64,000 nucleotides of DNA, from NCBI RefSeq assembly GCF_023276355.1, contig NZ_JALLPL010000002.1:124001-188000 (forward strand), in the 5' to 3' direction. Position numbers and translations under genes: made by a program. The stretch's first letter is position 1; each line of letters opens with the position of its first letter. A model generated the notes under the pieces. The model ran no database searches, was not told where the DNA came from, and was given only the letters and a program-made list of their open reading frames with translations. Shown here piece after piece: positions 1 to 9,197 of the stretch. The DNA is from Haloplanus sp. XH21. Lineage in GTDB: Archaea > Halobacteriota > Halobacteria > Halobacteriales > Haloferacaceae.

Positions 1-1089
1 TTGACTGCCGCACGTCCAGCAGGTGAGTACCTGCTGGTCATCTAGGAGCTGGTCGGTAACGGCCTGCTCCTCTTGTTCGGTCCGTAATGCCCCAAGCAGG
101 TCCGTATTTGCTTCGGATCTAAATAAACCGAATAATCCACCATCATCCGGCGTCTGCAGATTGCCGAATAATCCTTCTCCATCCTCCAGTTGTTCCTCGT
201 TGAACTGGATAATATTCTGCATCTGGTTGATCGTCGATTCGAGCATATTCTGGCGTTCACAAGCGTTGCTCAGCCTCGAATTAACGTCCTGAATCCGTTT
301 GTCGGAGATTTCCGGAAGGTTATCAAGTTCAGCTTCGACCTCGCTCTGCTCCGCTTGGAGCGACTCGAAGCTCTGCCGCTCTGTCTGCAGGTCGAATATG
401 ATGTCTTCGCGGGTTGATTCTAGCTCTTGTCTCTCATCCAATTTTTCTTCGAGCTCTTCGTTTGAGGTGTCTCGCTGGTAGGACTGGATATCGCTATTGG
501 CTATTTTCGATCGGATCTCCTCAAGTTCATCTTCTTTCCGTTCAATCTCCTCTTCCAGTGACGAGCGACGCTGAACGAGCCCTGCGAGTTGTTTCTCTTC
601 CTCGTCAATACTCTGAATTTCGGCTTCGATTTCTTTCTGCTCTCGTTTCAGTTCCTGTATTTCGGCTTTGATTTCATCAATATCGACCGGCGACATGATG
701 AGATTGCGGAGATCACCCATACGGGCAACTGTCTGCCGTGCCTCATTCGACTCGATCAGAAATGCGAACAGATCAGCCACGTCAGCATCTTCGAGCAGCG
801 GTTCGCCAGACTTGACCACATCTTGTCCATTGCGGACCAGCCGGCGGGTGTATGTCTCGCCCTCCAGTTCAAGTGTCGTTTCCCCCTCCTCAGCGTCTCC
901 CTTGAGCGTAACACTTGATCCACCGAGCGCACCAATTACCGCTTGTAACAGCGACGTGCGGTTGGTAGCGTTTCGACCAACAAGGACATTCACTCCGGAA
1001 GAGAATTCGACAGATGCTGAGTCAATTCCTCCAATATTGCGCGCCGAGAGGACTGCGTCCTCTGCCGTCGACCGGGTTTCCTCGTTCAT
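1..1089 (-). CDS. Archaea-specific SMC-related protein (ASRP), N-terminal part, cut by window edge
   Basis: An open frame of 363 codons runs from an ATG at 1089 to base 1 without a stop, so only the N-terminal part is present. Residues about 38-46 form a P-loop-like motif (GRNATNRTS) after a beta-strand and GIDSA turn, followed by a long Glu/Gln/Leu-rich coiled coil. The last residues include CWTCG, half of a zinc-hook motif, so the second coil and C-terminal ATPase half lie outside the window. The protein is a clear paralogue of the one at 9198-11143 (shared NATNRTSLL, DLFAFL.E.NEAR, CWTCGS). Such SMC-like proteins are thought to act on DNA or cell architecture in haloarchaea; the substrate is unknown. 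Confidence 0.85.
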   Translation of the reverse strand, partial: MNEETRSTAEDAVLSARNIGGIDSASVEFSSGVNVLVGRNATNRTSLLQAVIGALGGSSVTLKGDAEEGETTLELEGETYTRRLVRNGQDVVKSGEPLLEDADVADLFAFLIESNEARQTVARMGDLRNLIMSPVDIDEIKAEIQELKREQKEIEAEIQSIDEEEKQLAGLVQRRSSLEEEIERKEDELEEIRSKIANSDIQSYQRDTSNEELEEKLDERQELESTREDIIFDLQTERQSFESLQAEQSEVEAELDNLPEISDKRIQDVNSRLSNACERQNMLESTINQMQNIIQFNEEQLEDGEGLFGNLQTPDDGGLFGLFRSEANTDLLGALRTEQEEQAVTDQLLDDQQVLTCWTCGSQ

Positions 1090-2568
1090 ACTTCCCGCTT
1101 CTTGGTACAGTCATATAATACCACGTTTCGCCCTAGCACGATCCTCCGGCTTCGTCAGAGAGTGTAAGCAGGGAATAGAACAGAGAGCCAAAAGGAGAGA
1201 CATCAATTTCAGCTGTAATAACGTCATTTGATATTTGCCTCCATCAATTCGGGAAGGGTATAAAGTTGAGTCGAGATACTGGCTATAACCGGCATTAACT
1301 ATTCAAACATTACCTGTATATGTGAGTGTACAAAGATAAATATCTACATGGATGGCTATTTCGATTCCACGTCCATGGGAAAAGGATAATCAGTGCGTGA
1401 TAGAAGGGTTCCCTAGCAACGCGCACCGTAAGCCTGGCTACACGCCGTCACAACGGCCCGTGTTGCTCGAGTTTTCTTCACAACCAGGGGGCCCGGATTG
1501 ATACAGCGTGGATCACGACGATGTGGCCATTTAGGGTGTGCAGATACCGACGTATATCCGCGGATCATAATCCGGGCAGCAAGGTATGGTGTGTGATATT
1601 ATATTAACTTTTCGGGTCAAAAATCGAATTGAGGCTCTTGTCGCAAGATAACCACACTATTTGTTGTGAATTGACTTAGAAGGTGGGTTTCTATAAGGTA
1701 ATCACGCGGTTAGATGAGTATATGAGCACTTCCAAAGTTCCTCACTGTTCGTAGTATACGAAAATCTAGACCAGAGATTAGAGGTGAAATCAGTATTGAA
1801 TAACAATCCTATTCTTGTTATATACAGCGGCATTGCATGTTCAATAACCGGTCAGACACCGTAGAATACAGGGATAATCCGGGACAGAGTCAAACCGTGG
1901 TGATAGCGAGAACCAACACAGGTGTTCGATAAATACGAACGGATATTTGAGGATGAGTTGGCTGAAACTTCTGCACTGAACCCATACGTACCATCGAATG
2001 TCCGGCGTATAGATAGTTCATAGGCAGGGCTGACCACCAAGCGATATTTCATCAAAAAAGTTCCGAGGGACATTTGGCGGTTGCAATCGGAAATCAAAGC
2101 TGCATCGGGGCCGGAAACCACCCTCAACACACGGCAAGACTACTACTCATAGACAGAGAATCCCAAGTATGGGATCGCCGCGACCTCGGACATGTTCGCT
2201 GATCGTATGAGGGCTGACGCAAGCCGATAGGAATTGAATATCAGGGATGACTGGTAGAGAGCTGCTCATAGACAGCGCATTCCGTTATTAGACTGCTCCG
2301 TAAATGAACAGATGTAGCCCTAAATGGATCAGACATCGTTGTCTCAGGCCGGCGATCGCTGTCGGGAGGGTCATCGACTCACTCCGAGCTGATCAGAGCT
2401 CCCCGAGATGTAGAAATCAAAGACACAGCCCTCACAATGGATGCAACTACGCATCGCTCTGTGACCGAGAAAGCGAAGAACACGACATTCCCGCGAAGGC
2501 AGGGCCGTACAAGCGCAACAAAACTGCATTGCACGTGAATAGCCGAGACTACCAGTAGCGTTGCATCC
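1090..2568. other. Long stretch without a convincing gene
   Basis: About 1.5 kb of lower-GC sequence upstream of the ASRP gene. I see no intact gene. A plus-strand stretch at about 1921-2031 reads like a real acidic protein fragment (FDKYERIFEDELAE, then NPYVPSNVRR) before a stop, which suggests the decayed end of a former gene, perhaps a transposase. Open frames at 1852-2130 (minus) and 2304-2558 (plus) lack haloarchaeal composition and look accidental. The ASRP promoter must lie just above 1089. Confidence 0.5.
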
Positions 2569-3420
2569 TCAGTCTGCTGCGGGGGCCTCTGTCTCCGAGA
2601 GGTAGTCGGCGGTCTGCTGATCGAGATCTACCTTCCGTAGCACCACGTAGGCGAGGAACCCCACGGGAAGACCGATCATCCACGACAAGTCCATCATCAA
2701 CAGGCTTGCTCCTGAACCGATGAGCACACTGGCAACCGCCGTGACCGACACCCCGTTGATAAACCAGAATTTCGAATCGCGGCTCTTGTCGTAGAGCGAG
2801 TTGATCGATGTGTCGCCCGCCCGGAAGAGCCAGTAGTCGGCCAGCAACACGCCGAGCACCGGACCGAGCGGCACGGAGTAGGCGTTGATGAACAGGAAGT
2901 AGATCTCGCCACCGGAGAACAGCACCCACGGGAACGAAGCAATGGACAGAATTCCCGTGATAACAAGCCCTCGTTCCCACGAAACGTCAAGTGCGTCCTG
3001 CAGCACGTGAACTGGCGGGACGATGTTGAGCGTGAGGTTCGAGGAAATCTGCGCAGCTAGTACGAACACGAGCATTGCGACGCCGATCATCGGGCTCGGG
3101 GCGACCTCCATGATGGCGTACACCGGGTTCGCCGTGTCCGTCGAGATTCCGAAGATGAGTCCGACGAGCGCCATGTACATCATCGCGGGGGCGATCCCGA
3201 GCAAGTGACCCCAGATATGGTTGCCCAACCCGCGTCGTTTCTCTAAGTGCCTGCTGATGTCGGCCGCGTTAAGCGCACCGGTAAGTGCGGTCCCGACGTG
3301 TGCCGCCACGATCGTGAAGAAAGGGAGTCCCCACGTACCCGAGTACGTGAGCGATTCCGTCGCGAGGCCCTGGGTGTTCACCACGACGTAGACCGTGTAC
3401 GCGAGCAAAACGATGAGCAC
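2569..3420 (-). pseudogene. NCS1-type nucleobase/ureide permease, 5'-truncated
   Basis: The 283-residue frame matches the C-terminal part of an NCS1 (cytosine/allantoin/hydantoin-type) cation symporter: repeated hydrophobic helices, a PVHVLQDALD stretch and a PLGPVLGVLLADYWLFR segment typical of this family. Family members are usually about 450-500 residues with 12 helices; here the first 4-5 helices are missing and sequence above 3420 turns into unrelated AT-rich DNA with no continuation in any frame. It points away from the symporter genes at 3652-5509. It was probably the original uptake gene of this catabolic island and is now likely dead. Confidence 0.72.
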
Positions 3421-3651
3421 ACTTCAAGAAGGCAAAAAATACAAAACACTCCTTAGAACTGCACTTCCGCTCACTCAGAACACGCACTATCCAAAAGTTT
3501 AATTAAGGGATAGTGTGTGTGTCTGCCACACGCACAGAGGAGGTCGGTCCAAATTCAGACAGATGCAATATCAGAAAGCAACCGAATGACGTATCGCATG
3601 TGAATGGGCTGAGCTATCCCACACAGTAGAAACAAACGCGAATCAAAACAG

Positions 3652-3954
3652 ATGAAACATCAAGAAGCAGCCGAAGAAGAATCGGACGTAACGACTGTTA
3701 GCATCGGGTTAGATCTTTTCAGCAAAGAAACACCACAAAAAGTAAGAATCCGATTCTTGCAGTTCTTTGCTGGTTACACGGCTCTGCTACTTCTTGTCGT
3801 TTGGCCGGTATTCCCGATGGTTAACCAAATCGAGCCGTATATCTTGGGACTCCCGTTCAATATGGCCTGGAACTCAGCAGTGCTATTTCTTGTGATGATC
3901 ACTGGGTTCCTCATGTATTGGTATGATGAACTGAACGTTCAGGGAGGTAGCTAA
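3652..3954 (+). CDS. Small DUF3311-like membrane subunit
   Basis: A 100-residue protein with two predicted membrane helices (about residues 40-60 and 72-92) joined by a loop containing EPYILGLPFNMAWN, the pattern of the DUF3311 family. In many prokaryotes such small proteins sit directly before a sodium/solute symporter and are thought to be its partner. Here the stop codon is one base before the ATG of the symporter, so the two are almost certainly co-transcribed and translationally coupled. No clear TATA box was recognised. Confidence 0.75.
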   Translation: MKHQEAAEEESDVTTVSIGLDLFSKETPQKVRIRFLQFFAGYTALLLLVVWPVFPMVNQIEPYILGLPFNMAWNSAVLFLVMITGFLMYWYDELNVQGGS

Positions 3955-3955
3955 G

Positions 3956-5509
3956 ATGGTATCCACGGATACTCTGATCATTACCGGCATACCCTTGATT
4001 TATCTAGGCTTTGCCCTGTGGATTGGTATTCGCAGTCGGGGCGAGGCTGACCAAAGTACCACAGAAGGATTTGTTGCCGGTGATCGCCGAATCGGTACAA
4101 TTGTATTGTTCTTCATTATGGCCGCAGCTAATAACAGTGCCTTTGCCTTCCTCGGCGGACCTGGATTTGCGTTCGACCAAGGGGCGATTGCATATTATAT
4201 CATCCCTTATAGTGCATTTGGGCTCGCGATGTGGTACGTCCTAGGGCCCAAAGTATCGCGTCTTGGTCGCAAAATGGGCTACGTGACGCAGGCGGAATTC
4301 GTGAGCGATCGATTTGATAGCCGATGGATTTCAGTTATCATGGCGATCGCCTCTGTTGCGGCCTTCATCCCGTATATAGTAGTGCAAATAAAGGGTGTTG
4401 CCTTCATTCTCAACGAGGCTAGCAATGGGCTCATTCCGTTTTGGCTTTCGGGGATGCTTCCCTTCCTCATCATTGGATTCTATGTGATCACAAGCGGAAT
4501 GATGGGTGTTGGGTGGTCAAACGTCCTGCAAGGGATAATGATGCTTGCACTCGCATGGTTCCTTGGCCTGTATCTCCCGTCCGAGCTACATGGAGGAATA
4601 CAGCCAATGTTCGAGACGATCGCCGCAACTAATCCATCACATCTGGTGGTCGGGCTCCCAGAGATGTCGATAGCACGATATTCGAGTTTCATCGTTGTCT
4701 CGGCTCTGGGGAGTATTATGTGGCCGCACCTGTTCATGAGGGCCTACACCGCTGAGGACGAATCAACAATTAAAAAGACTGCTGTCCTTTACCCACTCTT
4801 CCAATTCATTATCGTCCCGATTCTCTTGATCGGATTTGCCGGTGTTACCGTCGTCGAACCAGGTATTCTCGACAGTCCCGATCGAATTCTCCCATATCTT
4901 GTTACTAACTTAGACATAAATCCGGTCGTGATCGGATTATTCTTCGCTGGAGCACTCGCAGCAACGATGAGTACCGCCGACGCAATCGTTCACGCATCCG
5001 TGAGCGTTTCTATCCGGGACTTCTACAAGCCACTGTTTAATCCGGAAGGAGAAGATCTGGATGAAACCTTCTGGATGAAGATTTTGGTCTTCCCGACACT
5101 GGCTGTCGCATATTACTTTGCGATATTCAGCTCGATTAATATCGTGCCGCTGCAGGCCGCTGCGTATGGTTCAATTATCCAATTCCTTCCGCTTATCCTT
5201 GGAACACTCTATTGGCCCCGTGCCACAAAGGAGGGGGCATTGGCTGGAATCTTCAGTGGCACTCTAGTAACGGCGATCTTTACCTTTGTCGTGCCGACAC
5301 CGCTGTCAATACACGCAGGATTATGGGGGCTTCTAGTGACGACAGTGCTCTTCATCGTGGTCAGCTTGGTGACTGATGTCGAGGATCCCGAGTTCGTACG
5401 AGAGATGATTCGCACGACTCGACCCGATCTCTCGTCGTCCAAAGGGGAGCAGCAACCGTCAGGCACTGTGGCGGATGGAGGGAAAGTCACTAACGAGAAC
5501 CACGAATAG
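3956..5509 (+). CDS. Sodium:solute symporter (SSS family)
   Basis: A 517-residue polytopic membrane protein of the usual length for the SSS family. It opens with a helix and the GIRSRG...TEGFVAGDRR region, then AAANNSAFAFLGGPG and a series of about 13 hydrophobic helices; ALAATMSTADAIVHA near residue 335 is the conserved helix of SSS transporters. The tail is a hydrophilic Ser/Gly/Glu stretch. It follows the DUF3311 gene with a one-base gap. With the DUF3830 and amidohydrolase genes downstream, the cargo may be a ureido acid, allantoin/hydantoin derivative or similar small organic anion; the specificity is inference. Confidence 0.88.
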   Translation: MVSTDTLIITGIPLIYLGFALWIGIRSRGEADQSTTEGFVAGDRRIGTIVLFFIMAAANNSAFAFLGGPGFAFDQGAIAYYIIPYSAFGLAMWYVLGPKVSRLGRKMGYVTQAEFVSDRFDSRWISVIMAIASVAAFIPYIVVQIKGVAFILNEASNGLIPFWLSGMLPFLIIGFYVITSGMMGVGWSNVLQGIMMLALAWFLGLYLPSELHGGIQPMFETIAATNPSHLVVGLPEMSIARYSSFIVVSALGSIMWPHLFMRAYTAEDESTIKKTAVLYPLFQFIIVPILLIGFAGVTVVEPGILDSPDRILPYLVTNLDINPVVIGLFFAGALAATMSTADAIVHASVSVSIRDFYKPLFNPEGEDLDETFWMKILVFPTLAVAYYFAIFSSINIVPLQAAAYGSIIQFLPLILGTLYWPRATKEGALAGIFSGTLVTAIFTFVVPTPLSIHAGLWGLLVTTVLFIVVSLVTDVEDPEFVREMIRTTRPDLSSSKGEQQPSGTVADGGKVTNENHE

Positions 5510-5646
5510 ATTCACTGCCACCGCTCTATTGAATTCTTTCTAATCGGCATTTATGCAAGCCGCTCTACAGGCGATTCTCAAGCGAGAATGATTATCGGAC
5601 CAGCAAAGGGGCGATCCGACTGTCGAACGATCCCATCCTGACGCAA

Positions 5647-5655
5647 CTTTTATTC
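5647..5655 (+). promoter_or_regulatory. TATA-box-like element for the DUF3830 gene
   Basis: CTTTTATTC lies 24-32 bases before the GTG at 5679, the usual spacing for a leaderless haloarchaeal transcript. It supports GTG as the start and suggests that this gene has its own promoter rather than depending on the symporter operon. Confidence 0.5.
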
Positions 5656-5678
5656 TGGATGCTGTTGTTGGCCGAGAT

Positions 5679-6095
5679 GTGACGCAACTAGAATTCGATA
5701 TCGACGGAGAGGTGTTTGTAGCCGACCTGCTCGAGGACGAGGCGCCTGAATCGATCGACGCACTTCGGGAGTTCCTGCCACTCGAATCAGAACTCATGCA
5801 CGTGCGCTGGAGCGGCCACGCGACGTGGGTCAACATCGACGAGATCGACCTCCCGGAGATACCGCGCGAAAACCACACGGTCTACCCCTCCCGGGGAGAT
5901 ATCCTGCTGTATCCAGGGTATCGGAACGAGCAGGAACTCCTTGTTCCCTGTGGACCAACCTGCTTCAAGAGTCCTGCGGGAGAACTCGCTGGCAACCATA
6001 TCGCGACGCTCAACGCATCGCGAGAGAAGCTCGCCGAAATCGAGGAAGAGACGCTTCAGAGCGGTGTGAAGGATATCGTTGTGCGAGAGGTTTAA
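5679..6095 (+). CDS. DUF3830 family protein (cyclophilin-like fold)
   Basis: A 138-residue acidic protein starting at GTG. It resembles DUF3830 proteins, which have a cyclophilin-like fold: an N-terminal FDIDGEVFVADLLEDEAP strand, a RWSGHATWV core and RGDILLYPG, then the conserved P.GPTCFKSPAGELAGN region. DUF3830 genes occur next to hydantoin, pyrimidine or ureide catabolic genes, but their biochemical role is not established. Here the gene lies between a symporter and an M20 amidohydrolase on the same strand, which fits that context. Confidence 0.72.
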   Translation: MTQLEFDIDGEVFVADLLEDEAPESIDALREFLPLESELMHVRWSGHATWVNIDEIDLPEIPRENHTVYPSRGDILLYPGYRNEQELLVPCGPTCFKSPAGELAGNHIATLNASREKLAEIEEETLQSGVKDIVVREV

Positions 6096-6273
6096 CGAAC
6101 GATCCATCGGTGGCGTCGCTCCGCCGCGACGGAGATGACGGCACCACGATAACGTCCTCTTGTCGAATAGTATGATCTGATGCTGTTGAGCGGAATCTCT
6201 GTCACTCGCGCACCGTTCTCGTACCAGCCTCCGGTATATTCAAACCAGAGCCGGTTCAATGGAGGGATGGGTT

Positions 6274-7548
6274 ATGAGTGTAGCAGAAGGAGCGTACCAG
6301 CGCGTCAGCAAAGACCGACTCCGAGAAGATATCACGGAGACCGGGAAATTCGGGGAGGTTGTAACTGAACAGGGACACGGTCGGACTGTACTCACAGGAA
6401 CAGAAGCGAACAGACAAGCGCGGGAGTATTTCATCGACCGCTTGGAAGCGGCAGGGCTCGATGTCCGCGTTGACGCAGTGGGCAATATCGTGGGCCGCTG
6501 GGTTCCCGAGAGCGCCGATCCGACGGCACCAGCAATCGCCTGTGGGAGCCATATCGACTCTGTTCCCGAAGGAGGAATCTTCGATGGGGTGCTCGGCGTC
6601 TACAGTGGGCTTGAAGCCGTACGGGCGCTTCAAGAGGCAGGTATCGAGCTGGACCGACCGATCGAAGTTGTCTGTTTCACTGAAGAGGAGGGAGCAAGAT
6701 TCTCGAACGGCGTGCTCGGATCCTCCGTTGCGAGCGATCAGCGGAGTGTCGAAGAGGCACTCGAACTCGAAGACGATGACGGGGTCACGCTCGAATCGGC
6801 GCTCGACGACATTGGGTTTCGAGGCAGTGGACGATTGGATGCGAGTGAGTGGGACTCCTGGCTCGAACTGCACGTCGAACAGGGCGAGCGCCTCCAAGAC
6901 GCGGGAGCCGCGGTTGGGATCGTCTCCGCAATCACGGGAACCATTCGATGCTCGGTCGAAATCCAGGGCGAAGCGGACCACTCGGGCTGTACAGCGATGG
7001 CGGACCGAACGGACGCCTTGACCGCCGCAAGCGAACTCGTCTTAGAAGTCGAGAGCGCAACGAAAGATGTCGTCGCGAAAAACGGCGAGACCGTCGTCGG
7101 AACAGTCGGTAAGCTCGACGTTTCACCGAATGCGATCAACGTCGTTCCAGGACGGGCCGAACTCGGCATCGATATTCGCGATATTCAGTACGGGCCCATG
7201 GAAGAGATCGTCGGGCGTGTACAAGACTGCCTCTCGGAGCTTGAAGCAGAGCGGGGCGTCGGGACCACGTTCGAGCGCCCGTATGATATCGCTCCGAGTA
7301 AGATGAGCGATCGCTGCAACGCGGCGTTACAAAAAGCGGTGTCGACGATTGGAGCCTCGGCACTGGATCTCCATTCAGGCGCTGGCCATGACACGATGCA
7401 TATCGCGAGCGTCACTGACACCGGGATGTTGTTCGCGCCCTCTCACGGCGGATTCTCACACAGCCCCCGCGAGTGGACGGACTGGGACAGTTGTGCGACA
7501 GCAACAAGGGTGCTGGCAGCGGGGCTCGCGGACTTAGCGCATGACTGA
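6274..7548 (+). CDS. M20-family Zn amidohydrolase (allantoate/N-carbamoyl amino acid hydrolase type)
   Basis: A 424-residue metal-dependent amidohydrolase of the hydantoinase/carbamylase group. The binuclear metal site is visible: GSHIDSVPEGG and IFDGVLG (about residues 87-103), TEEEGARF near 131, ELHVEQG near 195 and GAGHD near 370, separated by the dimerisation domain. Known members hydrolyse allantoate, N-carbamoyl amino acids or ureidoglycine-type substrates, releasing ammonia and CO2. I chose the ATG at 6274 because GGAGG precedes it at 6261-6265; an ATG at 6259 would overlap that site. It probably acts on the substrate imported by the symporter; exact substrate not readable. Confidence 0.88.
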   Translation: MSVAEGAYQRVSKDRLREDITETGKFGEVVTEQGHGRTVLTGTEANRQAREYFIDRLEAAGLDVRVDAVGNIVGRWVPESADPTAPAIACGSHIDSVPEGGIFDGVLGVYSGLEAVRALQEAGIELDRPIEVVCFTEEEGARFSNGVLGSSVASDQRSVEEALELEDDDGVTLESALDDIGFRGSGRLDASEWDSWLELHVEQGERLQDAGAAVGIVSAITGTIRCSVEIQGEADHSGCTAMADRTDALTAASELVLEVESATKDVVAKNGETVVGTVGKLDVSPNAINVVPGRAELGIDIRDIQYGPMEEIVGRVQDCLSELEAERGVGTTFERPYDIAPSKMSDRCNAALQKAVSTIGASALDLHSGAGHDTMHIASVTDTGMLFAPSHGGFSHSPREWTDWDSCATATRVLAAGLADLAHD

Positions 7549-8052
7549 TAGGACCTCCGCAGTGAAGCAACCATCCCGATAGTGACCGTGGAGTCGGTGT
7601 GCAGCGACGGCGCTCTGCCGTGATGTGATACTGGGCGATATGACTGGAACGAAGTCGATAGCAGCCCCCCTGCAGATGCAACTCCCCTCAAAACACACGC
7701 AATCCAACGATAGCCCCCGCAACGCCAACCGTTGAGCGCCGATCCGCGCTCTGCGACATCGGTAACGGAAGATGAACGTCGGTCACACAGCGGAGCGGAC
7801 GATCTTCACCCTCGGGACAGATCCCTATACACTCGACCTGTTCCACCTGTGGAGTATCCCCCCGATCCTCTGTTCTCATATTACAAACGCCGATAACCTA
7901 GTCATCCGGTACTATCTGGGGGTATTCGGCTGAATTGCGCTTTCACCGTCAACATCACTGTCTCATCGGAGTTCGTATGGTTCAAACACAGTCGACGCGA
8001 CAGGATGCGTGCAACGTGGAACGCGCCTCGTGAGCCAGAAACTGAAACTCAA
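7549..8052. other. Intergenic stretch between convergent genes
   Basis: About 500 bases between the amidohydrolase and the convergent IclR gene. The only candidate is a 63-codon minus-strand frame at 7688-7879 with CIGICPEGED near its middle; its composition is not clearly haloarchaeal and I cannot support it as a gene. No repeats or strong terminators were recognised. Confidence 0.35.
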
Positions 8053-8856
8053 CTATTCGCTCTCGTGCGTCGCCATATTCAGGTTCACTTCGATCACGTT
8101 GGCCGCGCTCTGGACTTTCTCCGGAAGCTGATCCTTGAAGTGCTCTCCCTTCAGACGGCTCGTCGGTCCGGCGACACTCAACGAGCCCAACACGTTCTCA
8201 TTGCGGTCAATGACGGGGGCACCAACAGCACGGAGACCCTCAACTTCCTCTTCGTCGTTGTGTGCATATCCCTGCTGACGGACGGTATCGAGTTCATCGA
8301 AGAGTTCGTCGCGATCGGTGATCGTGTTGGCAGTCTGTTCTGGAAGCCCGTGTTGGTCAAGGATTTCGTCGACGCGCTCGCGGGGAAGATATGCTAGAAT
8401 TGCTTTGCCCGTTGCCGTACAGTGGAGATAGTCCGGCCGCTGAAGCTTATCCGTCTGATACCCGCTTCCAACAGCGTCACTGCCACGCACTTTGTACAGA
8501 TTAATGCCCATCCCATGTTCCTCGGTGAAGAGGTTCGCGTACTCACCAGTCGACTCCGCAAGATCCTCGACCTCATCCTTGCCGTATTTATACAGTCGAT
8601 TTCGATTCCTGACGTACTCACCAGCCAGGAGGAACTGCAAACTGAGTTCGTACTGGTCGCCATTCTTGACGACCAGGTCTTCCTGACGGAGGGTTGTTAG
8701 ATAGTGGTAGGCCGTGCTCTTAGACAGGCTGAGGTGGGTTGCTAGCTCAGTGACCCCGGCGCCATCTAACGTTTCGAGCGCTTCGAGTATCTGTGCTGTT
8801 CGCTCAACAGTTTTCAACGTTCGGGGCGACTCCGGTTGAATTGGATCGGTTGTCAT
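8053..8856 (-). CDS. IclR family transcriptional regulator
   Basis: A 267-residue protein with the two-domain IclR layout. Residues about 14-75 form a winged helix-turn-helix (TAQILEALETLDGAGVTE, then LSLSKSTAYHYL), and residues about 80-260 form the effector-binding domain with TATGKAILAYLP and the RAVGAPVIDR / LGSLSVAGPTSR motifs. IclR proteins commonly control nearby catabolic genes and bind small acids as effectors. It converges with the amidohydrolase and is the best candidate regulator of the symporter/amidohydrolase island. The intergenic region above it (8857-9197) is AT-rich and contains a dyad. Confidence 0.9.
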   Translation of the reverse strand: MTTDPIQPESPRTLKTVERTAQILEALETLDGAGVTELATHLSLSKSTAYHYLTTLRQEDLVVKNGDQYELSLQFLLAGEYVRNRNRLYKYGKDEVEDLAESTGEYANLFTEEHGMGINLYKVRGSDAVGSGYQTDKLQRPDYLHCTATGKAILAYLPRERVDEILDQHGLPEQTANTITDRDELFDELDTVRQQGYAHNDEEEVEGLRAVGAPVIDRNENVLGSLSVAGPTSRLKGEHFKDQLPEKVQSAANVIEVNLNMATHESE

Positions 8857-9009
8857 GTTCTCGCATGCAAGTCGAGTTCACTTAATCGTTTGGCTATATC
8901 AAACGCTAATACACTATCTGAATATCTTGTTCTGGATGTTCACAGTTATTTCCCAATATATAGTGATAGGGGGTATATTTGGCCAACAAAAACTGGATAC
9001 ACCTCTAAT

Positions 9010-9052
9010 ATCGCGAATAGATTTAAAATAAGAAAGTATTTTGATTCGCGAT
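9010..9052. promoter_or_regulatory. Dyad ATCGCGAAT ... ATTCGCGAT between divergent genes
   Basis: Perfect 9-base inverted repeat, arms at 9010-9018 and 9044-9052, separated by 25 AT-rich bases, in the divergent promoter region between the iclR gene and the ASRP gene. It may be an operator for one or both. The rest of 8857-9197 is AT-rich with no gene. Confidence 0.45.
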
Positions 9053-9197
9053 AATAATCATATTGCCTCATCCAATCCCCTGAACTAGAATAACACTATT
9101 ATTTTTGTTATGGAGAGATCGTGCGATGCTCGATCCCGGAGGTGGCAGCGAGCCGATTCACGGCAACTCTTTTACCATAACGAAACGATGCGAAAGT

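Noticed and set aside
1852-2130. 92-residue minus-strand frame
   Set aside because: Composition is not haloarchaeal, and the opposite strand carries a better coding-like fragment.
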